Shown: positions 47,947-59,112 of the stretch, piece by piece
How the letters are laid out: the number at the start of each line of letters is the position of its first letter
Position numbering within the stretch: the stretch's first letter is position 1
Assembly (NCBI GenBank): GCA_026874595.1
Contig: CM049312.1
Coordinates: 72,386,429-72,450,428 of the forward strand
Direction: 5' to 3'
Length of the DNA: 64,000 bases
DNA from: Sipunculus nudus
Taxonomy: Eukaryota > Annelida > Sipuncula > Golfingiida > Sipunculidae
Notes under the pieces: model-generated
The model's input: only the letters and a program-made list of their open reading frames with translations
Database searches by the model: none
Told to the model about the DNA's origin: nothing
Translations under genes and position numbers: made by a program

Positions 47947-48140
47947 CAGTGGAACCTCTCCTAGTGGGCACCTCTATAAAGTGGGCACCTCTATAAAGTG
48001 GGCACCTCTATAAAGTGGGCACTTTTGGGCAGTCCCGTTTTTTCTTCTCTTTATTATGTTTAACTAATGTGGGCACCTCTATATTCTGTAAAGTGGGCAG
48101 TTTTCCAGAGCTAATGTGGGCACTTCACGGTTTTTCAAGG
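47947..48140. mobile_element. Pogo/Tigger-like terminus with internal tandem repeats
   Basis: TA followed by CAGTGGAACCTCTCCTAGTG, a pogo-type inverted terminus. After it come three 17-bp copies of GGGCACCTCTATAAAGT (47966-48016) and more scattered GTGGGCAC motifs to about 48122. No matching opposite end (GGTTCCACTG) was found downstream, so this is a solo or truncated end. It marks the left border of sequence in unit 3 not shared with units 1 and 2. Confidence 0.6.
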
Positions 48141-49347
48141 TTGAACTATCTCTTACAGCAACTTTGTAATCCTTCCTTATAGTGCTTTTAAAGTTAATAA
48201 GATAATATTCATTCTTAATTATTTATTAATTATTAATTATAATTAATATTCATAAATTTTAATATTAACAATCAAAACAAATGAATCAAATTTAGAAGTG
48301 TTCAAGTGAACATTGCATAATAATGATTATAATCTACTTGACTCAAGACTTAGCCTCGGATACATGTATACTAATTAGATTAATATGCCTGCACCGGCTC
48401 AAGTCAGAGATAACCCCTAGACTAAATTGCCCTGTGCTAATTAATTAATATTTGTTTGTTTGGCTACCAAGAGTGGAAGGAAGCCCTGCTCGTTCACCCA
48501 GTTAATACTCTGTGATGAGGTGACACCGCTAAATGCCCCTCTGGCCCACTGGTAGTCAATTACATGCCCACTAGATCAGGGCAGTGTTTATTTAACAGTT
48601 GTTATATAACGATACATACTGTTGAAATGGTGTTCAACCTCGACTTTCTAAAAGCAAATGTGAAGCTACAACGTGCACTTTTCTCTAAACAATCTACAAT
48701 CACAGACTTTTCCACCAAGATATAAGAATTGTGACAATTTAAAACATTCATTCAAAGTGCGTCACACACTTCAAATGTTTTATGGACTTCCAGTGACTGG
48801 ATTAATGTTTTTGTTTTACTTACTTGTCAACTTGATATAGAATGCTTTTTTATGATGATAGTATTTAGATTAGTGACGTACTGTCACTGCGTTTTTACTG
48901 GTGTATTTTTATTAGAAAATGACTAGATTTCAAAGAATATATTATTAAGAATTATTACTTCCCATGGTTATGCTAAAAACCACATGCTACTTTGCCATTC
49001 TGTGCTTATAAAATATAAAAAATAAATTAATATATAAATATATAGAGTTCAGCTATCCTATAGACCATCTGCTAAAGAGATTCCTTTTATTGTGCGTATA
49101 TTTTGTCCATACTTTTATGTAATAAAATATATATTTTCTAACAAATGTCTTAATAATTAAAAATAAATTGTCACTGAAAAACTAATCATTAAATAAAGAG
49201 AGATGATACATGAAATAAGTTAATTTAGTAATCCCAAACATTAGTAATTATAGCAATATATCATACTAGGGGGCAGCATTCTTATCAATTTTTCATGACT
49301 AATGAAGAACGTTTTAGCCCATTGAACTCGTTTGCTATTTTGTCGCA

Positions 49348-49396
<49 letters not shown>

Positions 49397-51459
49397 ATCT
49401 CGAATATCTGGTATTCAGTCCCTTCAATTTCTCATGCAGTCGTTTTTTTCTCTGTCTGTGTTCTACTTAGATTTTATGAAGCAGGTATTGTCAAATGGTC
49501 ACATATCCTTATACATAAGTCATATATTTTTTTCCCAATTTAACCCTACGTTAATAAATAAAAAAATATTTGATAAAATGTTTATTTATATTTATTCAAA
49601 ACAGATTCAAGGTGAGAGAGATTGGTAATGAGTAGAAAGGGCTCATGAACTAAATCTCTATTTCTACAAATTAAGCATTTAGATCGATCAAGGAACACTG
49701 AAAAAAGTTCACCATTACGCTAATTCTATATTGTACTCGTATCCATACAATGTAAACATGCCACACTAAATATTTTTAGAGACCTTTTTAACTGTTGCCC
49801 AGGCACCGTTTTGACTACTGTATAATGTCTATCCCACTGATAGATCGATTTTTTTAGCAATGTGTCTGGTATTGCCATGGCGTTTTTATATCCTACATTC
49901 ATGGAGGTTTTGTTTATATGCTCTACACACAAGAAAATAAAAACAAGCTGAACACAATGCGACCATTGTTAGACAATTAACTGGCACTAAGATTAGTTTT
50001 TTCTTTAAATCATATTTGCTATTATTCATATAATGTTGTCAAGGGGATATATAAATTGGCAATATACAAACTTACATTTACTAAATATAAAACATTCCTA
50101 CCGTGTTATCGGCTGTGTGACAAAAAGGCCAATTTACATGATATTGATGGATATAGTTACGAGTTATTTGTGAAGACCTGAAAACTGGCGAAGTTTATAT
50201 ATATATATATATATGTAACAGACTCGTTGAACTTTTAGGAAAAGAAAATAGAATTTGCTTGAATTTTTTGTAATTGTATTAGATAAAGACTGTATACAAT
50301 TAAATAAAAATATAATTTCTATAGTACTTTCTTGAAGGTCTAATTCTGATATGAAAGAGTAATTTTACATAAGGTAATTTATTCTCTTTTATAAGAATTT
50401 AATAAGACATTATATATAATAGGGATGTTAATATAAATCTAACCCACGGGTTCGTCTGTATGGTTCACAGTTTGCTGCATGCTTCTTTGTTATTTTCCTG
50501 TTCAACACTATCCCAAGTTTTACCTACCTTTACCCACCACTGTGGAGTTGAATAAAAATATTACACCATATACATCCCACATAAACATCTTATTATATTC
50601 TACTTATTATACTGTTTATCCACAGGGGGACCTTAAAGTAAATACGTATGCACTAACTAAACAAGGACTTTTAATTTAAAATCACTCCCCTATTTAATGA
50701 TTTTCAATTAAGCTTTATCTGGGAATAGGAAATACCTGACAGTGCCAAATGTGAAACCCCGTCTCCTTGTTATAGAATCTTATTTATATAATCGACCACA
50801 AGGAGCATTTGTTGATGGGCTAAAATCAAATAGTTTAAACCGACAAGCCGAAAAAAACGCGTTAGAAAAATAGGGAAAAGAATGCATGTTATTTTCTGTG
50901 TGATTTTCGTAATTTTACTGCCCGAAGCAGACCAGTCCATATTCATGAACATACCAAGCTGATGTTTGCTGGACAATTTAATTAGTTCACGTGTGGAATA
51001 TTTTGAGGGGGTTTGTTTTTAAGGTTGAGTAAGTTCGTCACCGTATGTCATCATACTTAGCATCTCTTGGGTTGTAGGGAGTTGCCATGATCTTTTAATT
51101 ACTTTATGTAAAGGGAATAATTTGCGAGAACCACCTTAGTAAGGGCACGCCAATCATGCAGAGAATGACAGAGATCCATTCAGAGTTTTCAGCTAACGTT
51201 GTCAAACTCTGTTATTCCTGGGAATCCGTTTCCTCAATTTCATTTCAACAAAAGCTCATCGAACTTGTGTATGATTAAGTATTAAGGGAATTATAATTCG
51301 ATACCTTTGAAATGAATGTTTGATCTAAACTTCAATTATTCTGTTCACATCCATAGTGTTTGCAAATGTTTCTTTCTCATATTTACATACAGAGCTCGGT
51401 TTTGGTCATCGAAACAGCACGTTAAAGATCCCAGGCTCAAGTAAAGATTTTATTTTGCG
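48140..51459. other. Unit 3-specific AT-rich sequence without recognised genes
   Basis: Not aligned with units 1, 2 or 4. It holds a (TA)n tract at 49351-49395, a short one at 50196-50214, and AT-rich low-complexity stretches (48180-48260). Frames at 49332-49628 and 50770-50976 have no domain, and the former is partly translated TA repeat. I see no gene. Confidence 0.5.
49351..49395. repeat. (TA)n microsatellite
   Basis: Uninterrupted TA run of about 45 bases inside unit 3-specific DNA. Confidence 0.95.
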
Positions 51460-51711
51460 GAGCAAATTTTAATATACACCAGTAACAATTGGCTGGACAG
51501 TGAGCAAGTTTTAACACGCACCAGTAACAATTGGCTAGACAGTGAGCAAATTTTAACATACATCAGTAACAATAGGCTGGACAGTGAGCAAACTTTAACA
51601 TACACCAGTAATAATTGGCTGGACAGTTAACACATTTTAACATTCAACAGTAGCAATAGGCCGGACAGTGAGCAAATGTAAACATACACAAGTAACGAAA
51701 GGCTGGACAGA
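51460..51711. repeat. 42-bp minisatellite, six copies
   Basis: Six tandem copies of a 42-base unit, each close to GAGCAAATTTTAACATACAC-CAGTAACAATTGGCTGGACAGT. Spacing is exact with only substitutions, and copies 5 and 6 are the most diverged. The period is a multiple of three, and one minus-strand frame is open in most copies but has a stop in copy 5, so a coding role is unlikely. Confidence 0.85.
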
Positions 51712-52607
51712 AAGCACAGTTTGATATCGGTGGCAATACTTAAATGCTATTAGGAATACCAAGCTACTGTAGTATTTAAGTCTAACAGATTATTAAACTA
51801 TTTTGTGATTCTGTGATGTCGGTCTATTAAACGCACGAGCTCAATTCCAGGCCGACACTATTGTTGTGGTGGCCGATTTCCCTCAAATGCCTTCTGTCTG
51901 GAATCGGTCGTAGAGGGTTATTTGTGAAGGTGAAACAAAATTAATAACACAACTTTTGTTAGTGTAGTGGTATGAATATTTATTACGTAAAATTTGTCTT
52001 GTAGTTCGTAATATTAACTGATGTATTGACAAAACACAAATGTGCTAACTAGGCTTTAAGGCTTTCCTGTTTGCCAATTCATTTAGCTGTTTCAATTTAC
52101 CCGCTGATCTCCAGCTACTGTATATAGCTCCGGTAATCTTATAAACATTTGCCAGAAAACACCTGATCATGATTATGAGACTCAGTGTTCCATCATGATA
52201 ACACTAAATATAAAGTAATTATTCATTCAAGTGATGAATGTTTCGAATACTGAATGTTTTATTACAGCGAATACACTGTTTTGTAAAAAACGACTGAAAT
52301 ATCCCCCTGATAATGGTGTGGCCATTACTCTGATGGAATGTCAATAAGTCGTACAGGCATAGGCACAAGATCGCTCTTTGTGATGCTTTCCCTGTAACCT
52401 GTCAAGACAATAATATTTATAAGATTCCTGATCTTGAATGAGACATCTCTAAATTAAAACAAAAACAAAAAAAGAAACAAAGTATTCTACACTCATTTGT
52501 AAGAGACATAAAGAAAGGAAATTATTTCACAATTTATCTGAGAGTAACACGTCATCATCCAGTCATTCATTCACGGATACTTGGTCTATCCTCTGTGTTA
52601 AACTAAC

Positions 52608-53391
52608 CTCGAAAAGAATATGTGGTCTGCATCATCGCTTGCACGGCATATTTGCGAAGACCGTTTTGCGGGTAAAATTGTATTTCGGAACCAATATCCA
52701 CAACCGGGCCTTCATATCTCAAGGTATTTTTAATGGAGCTGCTCTGAATAAGCCTGGGGATTACTGAAGGACTGAAGTAGTGAACACCGATCACGTCACC
52801 CTGTTGGACCGTCACTGGACAATTCATTCTGACGTGATGTATTCCGACACTCGAGACAGTGTACTCGGAGGTGTTCCCCAGTAGACGGTACGTATTGGTG
52901 ACGTCTGTTGGACGCCAAACCTGGAGGCTTAATCTGCCCAAGCGAGAAGCGAGGAAACGGAACTCGCTAACCCTTGCTTTCACCTGTATCGGCTCATTTC
53001 CGTGAAAGATCTGCCCGTATTGTGGATCCAAATTATCAATACCGTTTCCGCTCTCTAAACTGTGACCATGTATTACCAGTTCACACGAACAAAAGCCTGG
53101 AAAGAAAAGAAACTTCGTCTATATGTCTTAATCTTAACGGTAAAGACCACTCAGTATTTTATTGGAGTTATTTACGTTGTAAATAACACATGGGTCGTTT
53201 TTGTCGTTTTCAATTAATGGAAATGCCATAATCATTATATATCTTTATAAATCTTTCAAACTGTTGGTTGAAAAATTTAGTCTGATATAACGTCTCTTAT
53301 GCATGTTTTATGGGAAAAAGATGATTTATAATAGGTACAAACCTGCCGATATACAGAACCAGATATCGGCCAAAAGACGATACTTGTACAT
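52608..53391 (-). CDS. Secreted protein paralogue C: signal peptide plus unknown 163-residue domain (5' exons only)
   Basis: Exon 1 coding part is 53391-53343 (49 nt) with donor GGCAG|GTTTGT. Exon 2 is 53096-52608 (489 nt) with acceptor TTTTCTTTCCAG and donor CGAG|GTTAGT, both junctions phase 1. The product begins MYKYRLLADIWFCISAG, then FCSCEL (signal peptide). It is about 77% identical to paralogue B. Changes cluster in three places: after FCSCEL, in the segment after GVHYF (SPSVIPRLIQSSSI) and before RKYAVQ. It has one extra Cys (RMNCPV). The intron between the exons is 246 bases (240 and 251 in A and B). Family not recognised and downstream exons not found. Confidence 0.74.
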
Positions 53392-54415
53392 CGTTGATAC
53401 ACGGAAGGCCTAAAAGCAATGGAATAATGGTTTTCATATAATATATGCAAAACATCAAAGCATGGAAAAGAAAATGGAAATACCAGTTTAGTGAATTTGA
53501 TGAGTTTCAAGATAAAAAAATAGAGAAAGCACACCAAATGCATGAACTTGTTAAGTCCCGATATTTTGAAAATCAATCTGAAATTTTACAACAAATGTTG
53601 ATTAAGCATTTACAAACTAATATGCCTCATTTATTTGTTTCAAATATACATTTAAAAAGCTATATTTTGCTACTGCTTCTATCAACTTGTAACTTAGGCA
53701 ACACCATGATTTATTAATATTACTACAGTATATGTAGCCATAAATCCATGTAGATTCTGCACCATGTGTTAAAATATTTTTTACTAAAACACTATTTTTT
53801 ATTAAGTTATATAGACAAACAACATTTAGCGACCACAGAAGCAAATCTGGAGTGAGTAAAAAAAGAGATAAATATAAAAAGAAACAAGGCAGAGGACCAA
53901 ACAACGAGAGATATAGTATTTTATTCAGCACCTGAAACAGAAAAAGTAGTAAAAAATATGCCCATACATATAAACACTTCCAGAATGTGTTCGTTTTCAT
54001 GTAGAATAGAAACTGTTGCCTTGGGTTTTGTATATAATTAAAACGGCTTAAGATTTAATAGTCTCTTTACATATGTAATAATATGGTGTTTACAACAAAG
54101 AAACTTCCCGCAACAACGTATTTGTTGCGATCCATTTGATATTACAGGCATTTCATGTAATTATTTTCCCATAATATTTTGCAACTCTTCCCAAAAAAGA
54201 AAACAAACATAATTTAGCTCTTGTTTTAGTAATCCGCATCTCAATTAGGTCTTTTAAAGCACCTACCCGGTGCCACAGCACACCCCAAAACAAAGAACGA
54301 ATAGGCTCTTGTTGTAGTACTCCCGTTCACCATTCGTGCCTACAAAGCACTTACCGCCCTTAACACGTTCGTTATATCTGTTTTCTACTGGATGGTGTTT
54401 CCTAGAAAACGGTAT

Positions 54416-54593
54416 GTTTTGGTAATGCCAAACCTAAAGACTAAACGACGCGTAGAAACCGATCTTCCTCTCTCTTGCTTTTACCTTTGTTGGATCGGTT
54501 ATTTCATGAATCAACCCATGTTTATTCAAATTATCAAGATCTCCTGCTTCCTCTATCCTGTGACCTCCCATTATCAATTCACACAAACAAAAT
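54416..54593 (-). pseudogene. Decayed, truncated copy of the secreted domain exon, unit 4
   Basis: Minus-strand reading after a TTTCCTTTATAG acceptor gives FCLCELIMGGHRIEE, LDNLNKHGLI, TDPTKVKAR, then FSL, a TAG and VWHYQ. This lines up with FCSCELVTYGHSLV, VKARVSEFRF and SLQVW of the intact domain. The stop sits at the conserved Gln codon and is shared with the unit 2 copy. The acceptor is one base out of phase compared with the intact exons. Similarity ends after about 60 codons. Confidence 0.68.
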
Positions 54594-55194
54594 CTATAAA
54601 GGAAAACAAGCCCTTGTGTCAACGCGAAAAACTCAACACCGTAGTATATTCTTTGATTGAACTATTTATTTAAAATTTTACATGATTTTGGTTATAGCCT
54701 TATATTGGAAGCCGCAATACTTAGTGAAGTTGTAAAAGAGGTAATATACACGCTATTCAGTGAATCTAATAATTTCGAATAACACGAGTTCTTCCATAAG
54801 AGCAAACATAATGAGTAGGAAAACAATTAATAAAATAAGCTTAAACATTATAACGGACCCTCGAATCGTTCTTCAATGATGTCCGAGATCGGTGTTACTG
54901 TAGCAAAATCAACTGCAGAGAGATCAGCAAGTGGAGTCGTCAGTCATGAGTCAATTAAACACGCCTTTGTCACAACTATCTCCGAAGTGTGTTACTTGCA
55001 AAATAAAACGGACAAAATGCCGTTTAATCTGATGGTAAATGGAAGACGAGATTTCTTTAATAAAGGTGAAATTGTTAAAGGCAAAAATTGCCTGTTTAAC
55101 ACGTTATAGACACGCGTTTGGATTAGAAATGGGCCCAACAAACGTGTTGCTAAAACGTATCCGAAATGATAACGATTATCCTGGAGGCGGATCC

Positions 55195-55600
55195 AGAATC
55201 AATGACTTTGTATGCAGCATGTGACTTAACCGGATTCCTCCACTGGATTTTTAAACACCGTTGACTTGATCGGGATGGAGCACGAAATTAAGAAGCTTAA
55301 GGGGGGATCTCAGCCTGGGCAACAACATAGCAGCAGTCACTGATAAGGTAGATAGACTGAAAACACAAATACAAGCAATGCATAGCCAGATGGGAGATAT
55401 GTTAAAATGCTATCCCAGATGCAGTCTTACAGTCAAGAATATGCCCAGGCTGTGGTCAAGGGGTCATCAGCAGCACCACAGAATATGGCTAGGCCGCCGT
55501 CACCAGTTCTTCCTGGTGCCTAATAGACATCGCTACGATTCACAGTTATGTCACAGGCGCACGGGATGAAAATCAAGTGTCCAGTTGCCCTTTGTTTAAA
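55195..55600 (+). pseudogene. Gag-like or coiled-coil frame remnant, unit 4 copy
   Basis: Counterpart of 20505-20940 and 38790-39240. It retains the DKVDRLKTQIQAM-type coiled coil (about 55345-55390) and the SSAAPQNMARPPSPVL-type tail (about 55465-55515). A deletion removes the segment that precedes RRPI in the other units. Frames are broken. Confidence 0.4.
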
Positions 55601-57358
55601 GTCATCCATGCACAGATCCCTGCCTCGGAAACTTAATATTGATATATACTGTCAGTTTCGGGGCGGCATATTGCTCCTAATACCACTGGGTCCCCTATGC
55701 CGTGGATTCAGCTTTACTTGGGGTAAACGTCCATGCCATGAACACATTTTCACCGACCGGGTCAAAATTACGCGCAGTCATATCTACAGGGTAAGAGGAC
55801 ACTCCCTGGAAAACTGCTTTATTTATTTATTAAACAGAGAATAGAATAATCACAGGGCATGTCAATCAATCAATTGACATATTTCTGCATTTGTATTATA
55901 CTGTATCCTTTGTTAATTACATACCCTCGCATCAACCATAATGTTAGAGTGCTTCAGATACCTCGGGTCTTAACGAAACAACCTAGAAAGTTATTTTTGC
56001 CAACATTTAACAACAAGCTATTTTAAAAAAAGTTTTTGAGGGCCCTGTTTGTGCAGGTTGTAAAAATACGAGAAAAAACGAAAACGTTACCTAAAGAGCA
56101 ACCCTTTTAGAATACTTTAACTTAACATTAATAATCAACCGGCTTTGTCTTATAGGTCTTGAGCCAGTTTCTTATAACGGGGTGTTAAGAGAGTTATATA
56201 TCAAGCGCATTGGTTGATAAAATATATGATAGCAAAGTCTATCCTTTAACAGATGACTGATGTTTTGTGTCCTAAGAATAGCTTATATTAAAACCCATGG
56301 ATGAACAAGATACCCCACGTACCCCTTGCAGCATTTAAATAATTTTAATGCGTGTTTATAAAGCACTGCAAATTCTAAATGTCTGATCAATCTGCGGATA
56401 TTTTTATGATAGTTTTCAAAGTCCAAATATGGCCAATATATTTTAAATGTATAAAAACACATTGATTACAATAATAGATGGCTTCAATAGTTTTACATAA
56501 TTGCAATACTCTTCCTAACAAAAACAAGCATGGCAAATCACAAGGCTTTCCCTTTGTTAATAAATGAATAATATGAGCTTAAGTATGATTTGTAGTCACG
56601 CCGCCTTTAAAGAACTAATCTGCCTAATTTGGTTCAACCTGGCAATAATGACCCGAAATAGAACTCAAAAATTGAGTATTTAAAATTTAGTATTTCAGAC
56701 GAAACATAAATTAAAATAAAAAAAAAATACATTCATATCAGGTGATCCTAATTATCTTTGATTTCCTATATTTATAACTTTAAATGTAAGGTTTGCGCTA
56801 TTTACGTCATGCCCAAGCGTCTTTTATCCGAAATTTACTAATTATAATTGAATATGAAGTTGTTTAAAACATTTGAATAAACTATCAGGGCCTATTATGT
56901 TGTTATGTATATATTGTATATATGTATATGTATATATAGATCTGGATTTCCACTTTAGTTTATTTCTGAGCACATTTTGAAATAAAAACATGATATGTTT
57001 GTAGAAAACACAATAAGTCCAAACACTCACAGAGCGACGGAGGTGCACAAGTTGAAATATATCAGGTTTGAACAGATCATGAGTATGAATTTAAATATCA
57101 AACTACCGAGCTTGATTTATGAATTGGTGAAATATTAATGTAAACATGGCATAGCTTGTAACTTGACGGTTTATTCCTACAGCTAAAAGGTCTTGCATAA
57201 CCAGGCTAAGTGATATTTTGTAGTATAATTTCTTTGCAAATTGTTCTCAATATATAAATTGTATACTTTTACACTTAAATTCATTCCGTAGTGAAAATAT
57301 AAAAAAAAAATATAGGGGTATCACAGAATGCAAATTTGGATTGGGTAAATCCAGCGGC

Positions 57359-57411
<53 letters not shown>

Positions 57412-58980
57412 AGAGACTTATTAACAGTAAGCAAGACATGATTACCTAGTAAATAGAAACATTGAATTGGAACGTAATATATACCTGAACCGTTCTTATA
57501 ATATATCGCTTCTGACTGACTGGGGACTCAGTCGTGTGATGAAGGCATTGGTTCCCGTGTCGCGGAGCAGTGGAAATAAAACTCCACATACATACGCCTC
57601 AGCAGCAATTTGCTACTACCTGGACTTTGATGTTAAAACCATTTTTACGTGTTTTACTTCCGCAACAAACACACATTCACTGAGCTCCTTTTCTAGTGAT
57701 TCGATCCATTCCCCTATCAGCCTTTTAAAAGCACTTTTATCCACGCCTTCTCCTGTATTTGATCTATGCATTTAAATATAATGGATCTATCCGGGTACAT
57801 TGTGTCGGTTTGACTTTGAGTTTGACGGCCTTTTTCTGATATAGGTTTTGTCAAAGCTTAGGGGAATTAACTTTATGTATATGGTGGACCGCTCTAGTTA
57901 CCAAATGAACACCTGCATCATGCATATTTGCACACCAACGCCTCATGTGCTTATTTTCTGCTATCCATTAACAGTAGAGTGAGAAACATAAAAAAAACTG
58001 TACCAGACCATCTTATATATGTGGGGAAATGAAATTAGAGTGCTGCTGCATATGTATAGATCCCGTCTTGTAGGAGAATTGTACATATTTAAAGGCCTTG
58101 TCATGGTCAATATCTTATAAGAAAATATGGAATTTTCTCGCAAACACTAATACGATAAGAGCTTATTGATTGTATTCATTATACTTGGAAAATCTATAAA
58201 GCATATGATGATGTTGCTTTTCATGTTACGTATTACGGGCGAGTTTCAGTTGCAATTCCACGTATAAGCACTCCTTGCTCTCCCAATGTAATTATAATTA
58301 TGTAATGGCTAACCTATAACCTCTCCTGTCAAGAAATGGATGAATGCAAGGAAAAAAAAGACTTAAGGAAGCAAGAAATCACATGCATTATTTTACAAAA
58401 AGTAGGCGAATGGGCAGCTTTAAATGTTGATTTTAATTTGATGTGACTTTAAATGGCTAAATCCATTGTATATGACAACTAAAATACAAGAGGGTTTTTA
58501 TAATTTTCTACTGTTTCTGCCTAGAGGATTTGTTTTCTTAACTGCGTAGGGTTTATTGACCTTTTCCTGAATTTCTTTTTTTTTCTAAAGAAAAATAAAT
58601 AGACTCGTTTTTTAATATTTACATAAGCTTAATAAGCCAAATATTGCAGTCTCTGGCGAGAGGACCTTTCCCTTACAATGAGACGGTTCAGCAGGAATTG
58701 TCTATAGTTTTCTATTTGTCTGTCGCATAAATAGCTGTTGTCCTTAATTTGTATAATAGTACATTCATTACATCTTCCTTAGGAAGGGTTACCTTCTTTG
58801 AAAATAGCTGAAACAGGGTGTTTTATCGACATATCTTCTTGTGAACTTTATTTAAAATTTGATTTAAGAACTTATTTAAAAACATTTTTTTTATATTAAC
58901 ATAATTTTAATAAATTAGATATGTCAGACTCTGGTAAGAGGCAGTCACTAGATAAGCAAATGGTAATACACTGGCCAGCT
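55600..58980. repeat. Non-coding part of unit 4
   Basis: Collinear with about 40.0-43.3 kb of unit 3 and 21.7-23.6 kb of unit 2. It includes the conserved block at about 57640-57870 and two 'cagatatgagtct'-type repeats (about 58640 and 58918). Frames are not conserved. I see no gene. Confidence 0.5.
57362..57408. repeat. (GA)n microsatellite
   Basis: Uninterrupted GA dinucleotides, about 23 copies. A degenerate GA-rich stretch lies at the equivalent place in unit 3 (41700-41755). Confidence 0.95.
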
Positions 58981-58984
58981 GTCG

Positions 58985-59112
58985 CTGCCGACCGCCGATT
59001 GCCCCGACTGGGAAAGACTAAATGTTTTTAAATTAATCGAACGTATTTCTCTTTTAAACAAGACGTTTATCTTAATCATGCATCAAATATTTTATCCTTA
59101 TTTTTTAAAATG
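58985..59112 (+). pseudogene. Conserved 3' end of an unidentified frame, unit 4 copy (frameshifted)
   Basis: Same block as 8840-9004 and 46540-46691. A run of C is one base shorter, which puts ATTGCCCC out of frame with LNVFKLIERISLLNKTF. The downstream frame still ends MHQI... FLK-stop. Confidence 0.35.

Larger units (their letters stand above)
31765..52200. repeat. Segmental duplication unit 3 (about 20.4 kb)
   Basis: Starts with sequence matching 15858 onward and holds paralogue B. It is interrupted by a Penelope-like element (34.4-37.3 kb) and by about 4 kb of unshared sequence (about 47.95-51.9 kb). Homology resumes at about 51.95 kb (matching about 15580) and runs into unit 4 at about 52.2 kb. 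Confidence 0.7.

Noticed and set aside
51460-51711. CRISPR-like array
   Set aside because: The 42-bp units are directly adjacent without unique spacers, and the DNA is eukaryotic, so this is a minisatellite.
53445-53717. 90-codon + strand frame that looks like a coiled coil
   Set aside because: The equivalent sequence in unit 2 (from 17790) has a frameshift and stop, and unit 3 is also broken. It lies antisense and just upstream of exon 1 of the secreted gene.
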